A program made the position numbers and the translations under genes. The notes beneath the pieces are model-generated. The model was not told the DNA's origin, made no database searches, and was given only the letters and a program-made list of their open reading frames with translations. A stretch of 64,000 bases of DNA from Streptomyces sp. NRRL B-24085. GTDB lineage: Bacteria; Actinomycetota; Actinomycetes; Streptomycetales; Streptomycetaceae. Shown here one piece after another: positions 1 through 8,823 of the stretch. Numbering within the stretch: the stretch's first letter is position 1; every line of letters starts with the position of its first letter. The stretch is taken from assembly GCF_001282115.1 (NCBI RefSeq), contig NZ_LJBR01000074.1:1-64000 (forward strand). The letters are read 5' to 3'.

Positions 1-1
1 G

Positions 2-1396
2 CCGGACCCCGAGCCCGCCCCGCGGGCGTACGAAGGGGACTGGCTCGCCGTCTCCGTGCATCCCGGTCCGGACCGTGCTGGCCAGCCGGTCCGGACCGCG
101 AGCCGGGTCGCGGACAGTCCAGCGGGGCAGGAGGACGGGGAGGCGGGCGGGAGCCCGTTGGCGCCCCTGTACCGGCCGATCGCGCTGGCCATCGCGCTGA
201 CCGAGGCGGTCACCGCCCGGCAGGTGTCCGCGGTCGTGATGCGGGAGCTGCTGCCCGCGTTCGGCGGTCGCCGGCTCGCGATCTACCTGCTCCAGGAGCG
301 GCACCTGTACCTGGAATGGGAGACCGGCTTCCCCAAGGGCTTCCTCGCGCCCTTCGAGGGGGTGGACCTGGGCGCGCGCCTGCCCGGCGTGGAGACCCTC
401 ACCACCGGCCGCCCGCTGTTCTTCGACTCGATGGAACAGCTCACCGCCGCCTACCCCGGCATCGCCCTGGACGCCACCGAGGGCGCCCGCGCCTTCCTGC
501 CGCTGATCGCCTCCGGGCGCCCCGTCGGCTCCTGCATCCTCGGCTTCGACCGGCCGCGCAGCTTCAGCACCGAGGAACGCACCGTGCTCACCGCGCTGGC
601 CGGACTCATCGCCCACGCCATGGAGAAGGCACAGCGCTACGAGTCGGAGACCGTGCTCGCCCGCGGCCTCCAGCAGGCGCTCCTCCCCCGCCGTCTCGCG
701 GCGCACCCGCAGCTAGAGACGACCGGGCGCTATCTGCCGGGCACCGCGGGGATGGACGTCGGCGGTGACTGGTACGACGTCGTCGAGTCCGGCGACGGGC
801 TGGCCCTGGTCATCGGGGACGTCCAGGGGCACGGGGTGCAGGCGGCGGCCACCATGGGCCAACTGCGCACCGCGGTCAGGGCGTTCGCGCTGGGCGACCG
901 GCCGCCGGACGAGGTCATGGCCAGCACCAACCATCTCCTCATCGACCTCGATCCCGGCCTGTTCGCAAGCTGCTGCTACATCCGGCTCGACCCGGCCACC
1001 GGGGTGGCCAGGGCGGCCCGCGCCGGGCACCCCCCGCCCCTGCTCCGCAGCCCCGACGGCCGCACCCGGGTCCTGGACCTGCCCGGCGGGGTGGTCCTCG
1101 GGGTGGCACCGCGGGCCCGCTATCCGGTGACCGAGCTCCGGGTGGAGCCCGGCGCGATCCTGGCGCTCTACACCGACGGGCTGGTGGAACGGCCGGGCAG
1201 CGACATCGACGAGGGCATCTCCGCCCTGCGCGTGGCCCTCGCGAGGGCCGGCGCTCCGGCTGCCCGGCCGGGCAGCCGGTTCCTGGCCGGCGTGGCGGAC
1301 CGGCTCACGGCCAAGGCCCGGCACGCCCTGGACCGCCCCGACGACATCGCGCTGCTGCTCGCCACCCGTCGGGCGGCACCGACCAAGTCGCTGTGA
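2..1396 (+). CDS. SpoIIE-type PP2C phosphatase with GAF domain, 5' end cut by the window
   Basis: The frame is open to the window edge, so the true start lies upstream; a GTG at 56 is a possible internal start. The visible 464 residues hold a GAF sensor domain (about bases 170-640) followed by a SpoIIE/PP2C phosphatase domain (about 660-1380). The metal-binding aspartates are visible in GGDWYDV, GDVQGHG, YTDGLVE and DDIALLL. Such proteins dephosphorylate anti-anti-sigma factors in partner-switching signalling (family knowledge). No C-terminal kinase domain is present, unlike the neighbour downstream. Which sigma factor it controls cannot be read from the sequence. Confidence 0.9.
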   Translation, partial: PDPEPAPRAYEGDWLAVSVHPGPDRAGQPVRTASRVADSPAGQEDGEAGGSPLAPLYRPIALAIALTEAVTARQVSAVVMRELLPAFGGRRLAIYLLQERHLYLEWETGFPKGFLAPFEGVDLGARLPGVETLTTGRPLFFDSMEQLTAAYPGIALDATEGARAFLPLIASGRPVGSCILGFDRPRSFSTEERTVLTALAGLIAHAMEKAQRYESETVLARGLQQALLPRRLAAHPQLETTGRYLPGTAGMDVGGDWYDVVESGDGLALVIGDVQGHGVQAAATMGQLRTAVRAFALGDRPPDEVMASTNHLLIDLDPGLFASCCYIRLDPATGVARAARAGHPPPLLRSPDGRTRVLDLPGGVVLGVAPRARYPVTELRVEPGAILALYTDGLVERPGSDIDEGISALRVALARAGAPAARPGSRFLAGVADRLTAKARHALDRPDDIALLLATRRAAPTKSL

Positions 1397-1425
1397 GGAC
1401 GGTCTGGCGGGTTTGTTCATGTTCT

Positions 1426-1440
1426 GTCACACCGTGTGAC
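1426..1440. promoter_or_regulatory. 15-bp palindrome between the two phosphatase genes
   Basis: Perfect arms GTCACAC and GTGTGAC around one central base, about 40 bases upstream of the next gene. Position and symmetry suggest an operator; the binding protein is unknown. Confidence 0.35.
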
Positions 1441-1481
1441 GACCCTCGCCTCCTGGGGCGAGGCAGTGTAGACATGGGCAC

Positions 1482-4271
1482 ATGGTCCGACTCCTGGGCC
1501 GCTTCGGGGGCGGGTCGGCCCGTCGCCCCGGCGGTCCCCGCCCACCGCAGACACCCGACGACGCTCACGACCGGCACGAGGGCCCGCTGAAGGGCAGTTC
1601 GCCCACGCGGGTGGAGCGCGACGGGGCCCGGACGCGGCGGCAGCCGGGAGCCCTGCGGGCGGCGGTCGGCGGCCGCAGCGTGGCCGGGCAGGTCTTCGTC
1701 CTCCAGGTCGTGATCGTGCTGCTGCTGGTGGTGGCAGCGGTGGTGGCCCTGGTGCTCCAGGTCCGGCACGACAGCACCATCGAGGCCCGCAACCGTTCGG
1801 TGGCCGTCGCCCAGGCCTTCGCCAACGCCCCCGGCACCGCGGAAGCCCTCGCCGGTCCCGACCCCTCGGCGGTGCTCCAGCCGCGCGCCGAGGCGGCCCG
1901 GCTGGCGACCGACGTGGACTTCATCGTCGTCATGGACACCGACGGCATCCGGTACACCCACCCCAAGCCGGACCGGATCGGCAAGAAGTTCGTCGGGGAC
2001 ATCGCCCCCGCGCTGGCCGGACGCGTGGTGACCGAGGACATCACCGGCACGATCGGGCCGCTCGTGCAGGCGGTGGTCCCGATCAAGGACGACGGCAAGG
2101 TCGTGGGCCTGGTGTCGGCCGGCATCACCACCGCCAAGGTGGGCGGCACCGCCGACGAGCAGGTGCCGCTGCTCCTGATGGCGGCCGCGGTCGCGCTCGC
2201 GCTGGCCACGGCGGGCACGGCACTGGTCAGCAGACGGCTGCTGCGCCAGACGCACGGGCTGGGCCCGCACGAGATGACCCGCATGTACGAGCACCACGAC
2301 GCCGTGCTGCACGCCGTGCGCGAGGGCGTGCTCATCGTCGGCGGCGAGGGCAGGCTGCTGCTCGCCAACGACGAGGCGCACCGGCTGCTGGACCTGCCCG
2401 CGGACGCCGAGGGCCGGCACGTCCTCGACCTCGCGCTCCCCGCCGACACCGCCGGGCTGCTGGCCTCCGGCCGGGTCGCCACCGACGAGGTGCACCGGGT
2501 CAAGGACCGCCTCCTGGCCGTCAACCAGCGGCCGACCGACATCCAGGGCGGGCCCCCGGGCAGTGTCGCCACCCTGCGCGACTCGACCGAGCTGCGGGCC
2601 CTGTCCGGGCGGGCCGAGGTGGCCCGCGAGCGCCTCGACATGCTGTACGACGCCACGGTGGGCATCGGCACGAGCCTGGACGTGACCCGCACCGCCGAGG
2701 AGCTCGCCGAGCTCGCCGTGCCGAGGTTCGCGGACTTCGCCACCGTCGACCTCTTCGACGCGGTGCTCAGCGGGGGCCAGCCGGAGGCGGCGACCACCCT
2801 GCGCCGGACCGCGCTCAGCGGCATCCGCGAGGACGCGCCGCTGTACAAGGTCGGCGAGCGCATCCCCCTGGTCGACTCCGCTCCCCAGGCCCGCGGCATC
2901 AGCAGCGGCCGGGCCGTCCTGGAGCCGCGGCTCACCGAGGCCACCGGGTGGCACGCGCAGGACCGGGAGCGCTCCGCCCACGTCATGGAGTACGGCATCC
3001 ACTCGCTGATCGCCGTCCCCCTGCGGGCCGGCAACCTCGTCCTGGGCACGGTGAGCTTCTGGCGCTCGGACAAGCCCCAGCCGTTCGACACCGAGGAGGT
3101 CGCCCTCGCCGAGGAACTCGTCACGCGGGCCGCGGTCTCCATCGACAACGCCCGCCGCTACACCCGCGAGCACACCATGGCGGTGACGCTCCAGCGCAGT
3201 CTGCTGCCGCGCCGGCTGCCCGAGCAGGACGCCCTGGACATCGCCTACAAGTACCTGCCCGCGCAGGCCGGGGTGGGCGGCGACTGGTTCGACGTGCTGC
3301 CGCTGTCCGGTGCCCGGGTCGCGCTCGTGGTCGGTGACGTCGTGGGCCACGGGCTGCACGCGGCGGCCACCATGGGCAGGCTGCGCACGGCGGTGCACAA
3401 CTTCTCCGCCCTCGACCTGCCGCCCGACGAACTGCTCGCCCTGCTCGACGAGTTGGTCGCCCGCATCGACCAGGACGAGGCGGAGGAGAGCGGCAACTCC
3501 CCGGTCACCGGGGCGACCTGCCTGTACGCCGTCTACGACCCGGTCAGCCGGCTGTGCACCATCGCCCGCGCGGGCCATCCGCCGCCCGCCGTCATCCATC
3601 CCGACGGCCGTGTCGAGTACCCCGACGTGCCCGCCGGCCCCCCGCTCGGCCTCGGCGGCCTGCCGTTCGAGACGGCCGACCTGGAACTCGCCGAGGGCAG
3701 CCGTCTGGTGCTGTACACGGACGGGCTCGTCGAGGACCGGGAGCGCGACATCGACGTCGGACTGGAGCTGCTCCGCGCCTCCCTGGCGCAGGCTGGCCCC
3801 TCGCCCGAGGACACGTGCCGGGCCGTGCTGGACGCGCGGCCGCCGTCCCGGGCCACCGACGACATCGCCCTGATCGTGGCCCGCACCCGGGCGCTCGCCG
3901 CCGACCGGATCGCCGAGTGGCAGGTCCCCGCGGACCCGGCGGCCGTCTCCGACGTACGGGCCGCCGTGTCCCGGCAGCTCGCGCGCTGGGACCTGGACGA
4001 GCTCGCGTTCACCACGGAACTGATCCTGAGCGAGCTGGTCACCAACGCGATCCGTTACGGCGGCGACTCCATCCACGTCCGCATGCTGTACGACCGCACC
4101 CTGATCTGCGAGGTCTTCGACGGCAGCAGCACCTCACCGCATCTGCGGTACGCGGCCATGACCGACGAGGGCGGCCGCGGGCTGTTCCTGGTGGCCCAGC
4201 TCAGCGAGCGGTGGGGCACCCGGTACACCCCGGCCGGCAAGGTCATCTGGGCGGAACAGCCGCTGCCGTGA
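1482..4271 (+). CDS. Membrane sensor SpoIIE phosphatase with PAS, GAF and HATPase domains
   Basis: This 929-residue protein is a self-contained partner-switching regulator. A disordered N-terminus of about 65 residues is followed by a membrane segment (about 70-93), an extracytoplasmic CitA/DcuS-like sensor (about 95-225, with FIVVMDTDG), a second membrane segment (about 227-250), a PAS domain (about 265-375), GAF (about 385-560), a PP2C phosphatase (about 565-803, with GGDWFDV, GDVVGHG, YTDGLVE, DDIAL) and an RsbW-like HATPase domain (about 807-928, with ELVTNAIRYG and GGRGLFLV). Having both phosphatase and kinase in one chain is a known streptomycete arrangement. The ATG at 1482 follows a GGGGCGAGG stretch; a later start nearer the first membrane segment is possible. 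Confidence 0.92.
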   Translation: MVRLLGRFGGGSARRPGGPRPPQTPDDAHDRHEGPLKGSSPTRVERDGARTRRQPGALRAAVGGRSVAGQVFVLQVVIVLLLVVAAVVALVLQVRHDSTIEARNRSVAVAQAFANAPGTAEALAGPDPSAVLQPRAEAARLATDVDFIVVMDTDGIRYTHPKPDRIGKKFVGDIAPALAGRVVTEDITGTIGPLVQAVVPIKDDGKVVGLVSAGITTAKVGGTADEQVPLLLMAAAVALALATAGTALVSRRLLRQTHGLGPHEMTRMYEHHDAVLHAVREGVLIVGGEGRLLLANDEAHRLLDLPADAEGRHVLDLALPADTAGLLASGRVATDEVHRVKDRLLAVNQRPTDIQGGPPGSVATLRDSTELRALSGRAEVARERLDMLYDATVGIGTSLDVTRTAEELAELAVPRFADFATVDLFDAVLSGGQPEAATTLRRTALSGIREDAPLYKVGERIPLVDSAPQARGISSGRAVLEPRLTEATGWHAQDRERSAHVMEYGIHSLIAVPLRAGNLVLGTVSFWRSDKPQPFDTEEVALAEELVTRAAVSIDNARRYTREHTMAVTLQRSLLPRRLPEQDALDIAYKYLPAQAGVGGDWFDVLPLSGARVALVVGDVVGHGLHAAATMGRLRTAVHNFSALDLPPDELLALLDELVARIDQDEAEESGNSPVTGATCLYAVYDPVSRLCTIARAGHPPPAVIHPDGRVEYPDVPAGPPLGLGGLPFETADLELAEGSRLVLYTDGLVEDRERDIDVGLELLRASLAQAGPSPEDTCRAVLDARPPSRATDDIALIVARTRALAADRIAEWQVPADPAAVSDVRAAVSRQLARWDLDELAFTTELILSELVTNAIRYGGDSIHVRMLYDRTLICEVFDGSSTSPHLRYAAMTDEGGRGLFLVAQLSERWGTRYTPAGKVIWAEQPLP

Positions 4272-4309
4272 CCGGATTCGGGACCCTGCATCTGCCCATA
4301 AAGTGATCT

Positions 4310-4321
4310 TATGAGCTCATA
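4310..4321. promoter_or_regulatory. 12-bp perfect palindrome upstream of the ferredoxin reductase
   Basis: TATGAGCTCATA is a perfect palindrome in an AT-richer patch about 85 bases upstream of the reductase start. It may be an operator or promoter element; nothing identifies its partner. Confidence 0.3.
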
Positions 4322-4341
4322 GACCGGACCCGCGTACCGAC

Positions 4342-4360
4342 TTAGGCTTGCCTTAGCTTA
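4342..4360. promoter_or_regulatory. Iron-box-like site (DmdR/IdeR type)
   Basis: The 19 bases starting TTAGGCTTG match the DmdR/IdeR consensus TTAGGTTAGGCTAACCTAA at about 14 of 19 positions, counted by hand and allowing either base at the central G/C position. It lies 46 bases upstream of the ferredoxin reductase start. Iron-responsive repression would suit an iron-sulphur electron-transfer gene. The match is imperfect and binding is inferred. Confidence 0.5.
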
Positions 4361-4405
4361 GGCTTCCCCCGAGTTGATCTGTCACCGCTCGAAGGGAACC
4401 TGATC

Positions 4406-5770
4406 ATGCCCCGCCCCCTGCGGGTAGCCATCGTCGGAGCCGGCCCCGCCGGGATCTACGCCGCCGACGCGCTGCTCAAGTCCGATGCGGCCGCCGAACC
4501 CGGTGTCTCCATCGACCTCTTCGAGCGGATGCCGGCCCCGTTCGGACTGATCCGTTACGGCGTGGCTCCGGACCACCCCCGGATCAAGGGCATCATCACG
4601 GCCCTGCACCAGGTGCTCGACAAGCCGCAGATCCGTCTGTTCGGCAACGTCGACTACCCGACCGACATCAACCTGGACGACCTGCGCGCGTTCTACGACG
4701 CCGTGATCTTCTCCACGGGCGCGACCGCCGACCGCGAGCTGCGCATCCCGGGCATCGACCTCGACGGCTCCTACGGTGCCGCCGACTTCGTCTCCTGGTA
4801 CGACGGCCACCCGGACGTGCCCCGCACCTGGCCCCTGGAGGCCGAGAAGGTCGCCGTGCTCGGCGTCGGCAACGTCGCCCTCGACGTGGCCCGCATCCTC
4901 GCCAAGACGGCCGACGAACTCCTGCCGACGGAGATCCCGCCGAACGTCTACGAGGGCCTGAAGGCCAACAAGGCGCTGGAGGTCCACGTCTTCGGCCGCC
5001 GCGGCCCGGCGCAGGCGAAGTTCTCCCCGATGGAGCTGCGCGAGCTGGACCACTCCCCCAACATCGAGGTCATCGTCGACCCCGAGGACATCGACTACGA
5101 CGAGGGCTCGATCGAGACCCGCCGCGGCAACAAGCAGGCCGACATGGTCGCCAAGACCCTGGAGAACTGGGCGATCCGCGATGTCGGCGACCGCCCGCAC
5201 AAGCTGTTCCTGCACTTCTTCGAGTCGCCCTCGGAGATCCTCGGCGAGGACGGCAAGGTCGTCGGCCTGCGCACCGAGCGCACCGCACTGGACGGCACCG
5301 GCAACGTCAAGGGCACCGGCGAGTTCAAGGACTGGGACGTCACCGCGGTCTACCGCGCGGTCGGCTACCTCTCCGACAAGCTCCCGAAGCTGCCCTGGGA
5401 CATCGACTCGGGCACGGTCCCGGACGAGGGCGGCCGGGTCATGCAGGAGAGCGGCGAGCACCTTCCGTCGACGTACGTCACCGGCTGGATCCGGCGCGGC
5501 CCGGTCGGACTCATCGGCCACACCAAGGGCGACGCCAACGAGACGGTGTCGAACCTGCTGGACGACTTCGCGAACGACCGCCTCCAGACGCCCGGTTCGC
5601 CCGAGCCGGAGGCGGTGGACGCGTTCCTCGCCGAGCGGAACGTCCGCTTTACCACCTGGGAGGGCTGGTACAAGCTGGACGCCGCCGAGAAGGCGCTGGG
5701 CGAGCCCCAGGGCCGCGAGCGCGTGAAGCTCGTCGAGCGCGAGGACATGCTGCGCGAGAGCGGCGCCTGA
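4406..5770 (+). CDS. FprA-like ferredoxin/adrenodoxin-NADP+ reductase
   Basis: At 454 residues this matches the usual length of mycobacterial FprA and adrenodoxin-reductase-like enzymes, which pass electrons from NADPH through FAD to ferredoxins. The N-terminal FAD motif is VAIVGAGPAGIYAAD (about residues 7-21), followed by the family segment FGLIRYGVAPDHP. The NADP fold begins near residue 152 (GVGNVALDVAR), and the C-terminal GWIRRGPVGLIGHTKGDA is characteristic. The start follows GAAGGGA at good spacing. No ferredoxin or P450 gene is adjacent, so its redox partner is not identified. An iron-box-like site lies in its promoter. Confidence 0.93.
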   Translation: MPRPLRVAIVGAGPAGIYAADALLKSDAAAEPGVSIDLFERMPAPFGLIRYGVAPDHPRIKGIITALHQVLDKPQIRLFGNVDYPTDINLDDLRAFYDAVIFSTGATADRELRIPGIDLDGSYGAADFVSWYDGHPDVPRTWPLEAEKVAVLGVGNVALDVARILAKTADELLPTEIPPNVYEGLKANKALEVHVFGRRGPAQAKFSPMELRELDHSPNIEVIVDPEDIDYDEGSIETRRGNKQADMVAKTLENWAIRDVGDRPHKLFLHFFESPSEILGEDGKVVGLRTERTALDGTGNVKGTGEFKDWDVTAVYRAVGYLSDKLPKLPWDIDSGTVPDEGGRVMQESGEHLPSTYVTGWIRRGPVGLIGHTKGDANETVSNLLDDFANDRLQTPGSPEPEAVDAFLAERNVRFTTWEGWYKLDAAEKALGEPQGRERVKLVEREDMLRESGA

Positions 5771-5914
5771 CCCGATCGCGACGCCGACCGTGCCGAAGCC
5801 CCGCAGGGGCGGCGCGGCCGGCGTCGTGCCGTGTCCGGAACCCTCGCCGTCGGCCCGTCGTTCCCCTCGTGCCCGTACGACCGTGCGGGCCGACGCGGGA
5901 CGAACGGGGTGGGT

Positions 5915-7066
5915 GTGGCACGCGTACTGGTCATCGGCGGCGGTATCGCCGGTACGGCGGCGGCTCTGGCGCTGCACAGGGCGGGCTTCGAGGCCGTCGT
6001 GCACGAGTCCCACCCCGACTCCGCCGAGGACATCGGCGCGTTCCTCACCCTGGCGAGCAACGGCATGCGCGCCCTGGCCCAGCTGGACGCCTCCGCGGCG
6101 GTCACCGCGATCGGCTTCCCGCTGACCTCGCTGCGGGTCCTCGACGACACGGGCACCGAGCGGGCGCACGGGCCCATGGGCGAGGTCTCCAACCCGCTCC
6201 TGCACTACCGGTGCCTGCGCCGCGGCGACCTCAACACCGCGCTCCAGGCGGAGGCCGCACGCCGCGGTGTCACCGTCCGGCACGGCGCACGGCTCGTCTC
6301 CGTCGAGGACGGCCCCCACGAGGTCACCGCGCACTTCGCCGACGGCACCACCGCGACCGGCGACCTGCTGATCGGCGCCGACGGCCTGAACTCCACCGTC
6401 CGAGAGGCGATCTCCCCGGGGACGCGGCCGTTCCACGCCGGCCAGTACGTCTTCTACGGCTACACGCGCGCCGGTGTGCCTCCCGGCGCGGACGCGTGCA
6501 TCACCATGGTCCGCGGCAGCGGGGCCGCGTTCGGCTACGCGGTGTCGCCCGACGGGGAGGCGTACTGGTTCGCCCGGGTGACCGGCGGCCCGCTGTCCGC
6601 GGAGGAGTTGGCGCAGGGCACGCCCGCCGACTGGCGCGAGCTGTTGCTGCCGCTGCTGCGCAAGGACGGCACACCGGCCGCGGACCTCGTCGCGGCCACC
6701 GGCGACGACCTCATGGTCACCAACGCCACCGAGATCCCCACCGGCGCCCGGTGGCGCTCCGGACGGACCCTGCTCATCGGCGACGCCGCCCACGCGGCCT
6801 CGCCCGCGACCGGCCAGGGCGCCTCGATGGCGCTGGAGGACGCGGTCGTGCTCGCCAAGTCCCTGCGGGACGCCCCGGACACGGACACCGCGCTCACCCT
6901 CTACGAGACGCTGCGACGCCCGCGCGTGGAGCACAACATCACCGTCAGCGGCAACATCTCCCGGGGCACCCACACCCCCTCGGCCGCCTCCCGCCCCAGT
7001 GACGAGGACCTCGTCCGGCTCCTGGAGTGGGACGCGGACCTCTGGGCCGAGCGGCACCCCCTCTAG
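5915..7066 (+). CDS. FAD-dependent monooxygenase (PHBH fold)
   Basis: This is a single-component class A flavin monooxygenase of about 383 residues, likely hydroxylating an aromatic or polyketide-like substrate with NAD(P)H. It shows the N-terminal dinucleotide motif VIGGGIAGTAAAL, the GADGLNSTVR segment (DG motif) and the FAD-ribityl motif LIGDAAHAASPATGQGASM. The GTG at 5915 is chosen because the flavin motif starts within six residues; a GTG at 5909 is equally possible. A MarR regulator begins 42 bases downstream, so the pair is probably co-transcribed and the regulator may control this enzyme in response to its substrate. The substrate is unknown. Confidence 0.88.
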   Translation: MARVLVIGGGIAGTAAALALHRAGFEAVVHESHPDSAEDIGAFLTLASNGMRALAQLDASAAVTAIGFPLTSLRVLDDTGTERAHGPMGEVSNPLLHYRCLRRGDLNTALQAEAARRGVTVRHGARLVSVEDGPHEVTAHFADGTTATGDLLIGADGLNSTVREAISPGTRPFHAGQYVFYGYTRAGVPPGADACITMVRGSGAAFGYAVSPDGEAYWFARVTGGPLSAEELAQGTPADWRELLLPLLRKDGTPAADLVAATGDDLMVTNATEIPTGARWRSGRTLLIGDAAHAASPATGQGASMALEDAVVLAKSLRDAPDTDTALTLYETLRRPRVEHNITVSGNISRGTHTPSAASRPSDEDLVRLLEWDADLWAERHPL

Positions 7067-7108
7067 AATTTGACCTCGAACGACCTGTGCCAGACGAAGG
7101 AGCCGCCC

Positions 7109-7681
7109 GTGCCCGGCCAGCGATCCATCACCCAAGCCGAGAAGCTCGCGGCCGAGAAGCTCGGTGGTTTCCCGATCCGACGGGACCAGATGGCGGCCGT
7201 GGCGAACATCTACCGGGCCGCCTCCGCGGTGCGCCAGCACCTGGAGAACTCCGTGCTGCGCGGCTCGGACCTGACCTGGACGGCGTTCGTCGTGCTGTGG
7301 GTCGTCTGGGTGTGGGGCGAGTCGGAGACCCGGCACGTGGCGGAGGAGGCCGGGATCTCCAAGGGCACGCTCACCGGCGTCGCGCGGACCCTGGAGTCGC
7401 GCGGGCTGCTGAGCCGCGCCGGGCACCCCACCGACGGGCGGCTCGTCCTGCTCAGGCTCACCGACGAGGGCGAGGAGCTGATGCGCCGGGTGTTCCCGGC
7501 GTTCAACGAGGAGGAGGCCTTCGTGACGGCCGGCCTCAGCGACAGCGAGTGCCGTGACCTCGCCGAGGGGTTGCGGCAGGTCGTGCTCCAGGTGGAGGAG
7601 CACGGCGAGGAGCGCCGCCGTGAACTGCTGGGCGGCTCCGATCCCGCCCCGCGCCGCAGCGGTCGGCGGGCCAAGGCCTGA
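7109..7681 (+). CDS. MarR-family transcriptional regulator
   Basis: This 190-residue winged-helix protein has the MarR recognition segment (about residues 75-120: HVAEEAGISKGTLTGVARTL, then the wing with HPTDGRLVLLRLTDEG). MarR proteins are usually dimeric repressors released by small phenolic ligands. The GTG at 7109 is preceded by GAAGGA with about seven bases of spacing, better than the upstream alternative at 7070. It lies just behind the FAD monooxygenase, suggesting it senses that enzyme's substrate or product. The C-terminal tail is basic and extended. Confidence 0.9.
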   Translation: MPGQRSITQAEKLAAEKLGGFPIRRDQMAAVANIYRAASAVRQHLENSVLRGSDLTWTAFVVLWVVWVWGESETRHVAEEAGISKGTLTGVARTLESRGLLSRAGHPTDGRLVLLRLTDEGEELMRRVFPAFNEEEAFVTAGLSDSECRDLAEGLRQVVLQVEEHGEERRRELLGGSDPAPRRSGRRAKA

Positions 7682-7690
7682 GCCCGCCTC

Positions 7691-8668
7691 TCAGGAGAAC
7701 AGCGCCTGGATGTCCGGCTTCCTGTCGCCGAAGATGCCGTCCTCCTCGCCGAGGGCGGCGAGCTTCTCCAACGAGGCCAGGTCGACCTGGGCTGGCCAGC
7801 TCGGGAGGATGAGCTCGCTCAGCACCTCGCCGCCGATCTTGGTGTAGACGGTGAGGATCTGCCGGGCCTCGTCCGGGTGGCCGGTGGCGTACTCCAGTGA
7901 CTCCCTCATGGCCTCGGTGAACTTCCGCACCAGTTCAGGGTTCTGCTGCGCGATCTTCGTCGAGGTGAACCAGGTCGCGACCGTGAGCTTCGGGTCGGTC
8001 TCCGCGAACGGCGAGGCGACGACCCGGGCGCCCTGCGCCTTGGCGACCGTCTGTGCCGGTTCGCCCATCCACGCGGCGTCCACGCGGCCCCCGTCCAGCG
8101 CGGCCGGCATCTGGTCGAAGGGGATCTCGACGAACTTCACCTTCGCCGGATCACCGCCGGCCTCGCGCACCGACTCGCGCACCGTGGTGTCCCCGATGTT
8201 CTGGAGGGTGTTCACGGCGACCGAGCGTCCGGCCAGGTCCTTCGCGGACTTCACCGGACTGTCCTTCCTCACCAGGACGCCGGTCACGTCGGCCCCCACC
8301 TTGCCGTTGGTCGCCGCCCCGTTGACCACGGACTTCACGGGGACGCCCTTGGTCTGCGCGAGCATCAGGGACGTGGTGTTGCTGAAGCCGAACTGGAACT
8401 GACCGCTCACCACTCCCGGGATGATCGCCGCACCCCCCTGCGCGGTCACCGTCCGCAGCTCGATCCCCCGGGCGGCGAAGAACCCCTTCTTCTGGCCGAG
8501 ATAGAGCGGGGCCACGTCGACGATGGGGATGACCCCCACCGTGACCCGGGTCTTCTTCCCTCCGCTCGCGGACGTCGTCCCGTCGCTCCCGGAGTCCGAC
8601 GAGCCACATCCGGCGGCGCCCGCGAGGGTCACCACCGCAACGGCAAGTCCGAGCAAGCGCCTTCGCAT
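7691..8668 (-). CDS. ABC transporter substrate-binding lipoprotein (SsuA/TauA/NMT1-like)
   Basis: This 325-residue protein starts with a lipoprotein signal ending in the lipobox LAGAAGC. The mature part has the periplasmic-binding fold of the sulfonate/nitrate/thiamine-precursor group: VGVIPIVDVAPLYLGQKKGFF, then FGFSNTTSLMLA, then LAGRSVAVNTLQNIGD. In this family the ligand is usually a small anion or heterocycle such as an alkanesulfonate, taurine or a pyrimidine. No permease or ATPase gene is next to it, so it is an orphan receptor here. Its 3' end faces the MarR gene nine bases away. Confidence 0.88.
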   Translation of the reverse strand: MRRRLLGLAVAVVTLAGAAGCGSSDSGSDGTTSASGGKKTRVTVGVIPIVDVAPLYLGQKKGFFAARGIELRTVTAQGGAAIIPGVVSGQFQFGFSNTTSLMLAQTKGVPVKSVVNGAATNGKVGADVTGVLVRKDSPVKSAKDLAGRSVAVNTLQNIGDTTVRESVREAGGDPAKVKFVEIPFDQMPAALDGGRVDAAWMGEPAQTVAKAQGARVVASPFAETDPKLTVATWFTSTKIAQQNPELVRKFTEAMRESLEYATGHPDEARQILTVYTKIGGEVLSELILPSWPAQVDLASLEKLAALGEEDGIFGDRKPDIQALFS

Positions 8669-8713
8669 GGGGCCCTCCTGACGAGGCGGCGGAACACCTC
8701 ACGACCCGTTCAC

Positions 8714-8730
8714 TGATGTTGTGCACATCA
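8714..8730. promoter_or_regulatory. Interrupted palindrome in a divergent promoter
   Basis: Arms TGATGT and ACATCA flank five bases between the binding-protein gene and the secreted hydrolase gene. This is a plausible shared operator of an unknown regulator. Confidence 0.35.
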
Positions 8731-8823
8731 TTGACGCCCGTAATGTACACGCCTACCTTCGCCGGTGTCAGTCCCCCCGACCGCAGGACAACCGGACTGC
8801 GCCCAAGGAGCCCACGTCTCGTG

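Noticed and set aside
1305..4076. A 923-codon open frame on the minus strand opposite the phosphatase genes
   Set aside because: It lies wholly opposite genes with clear domains, has no recognisable motif and an Arg/Gly/Val-rich composition typical of antisense frames in GC-rich DNA.
4382..7603. A 1073-codon minus-strand open frame opposite the reductase and monooxygenase
   Set aside because: Low-complexity composition, no domain and no ribosome binding site; the plus-strand genes are unambiguous.
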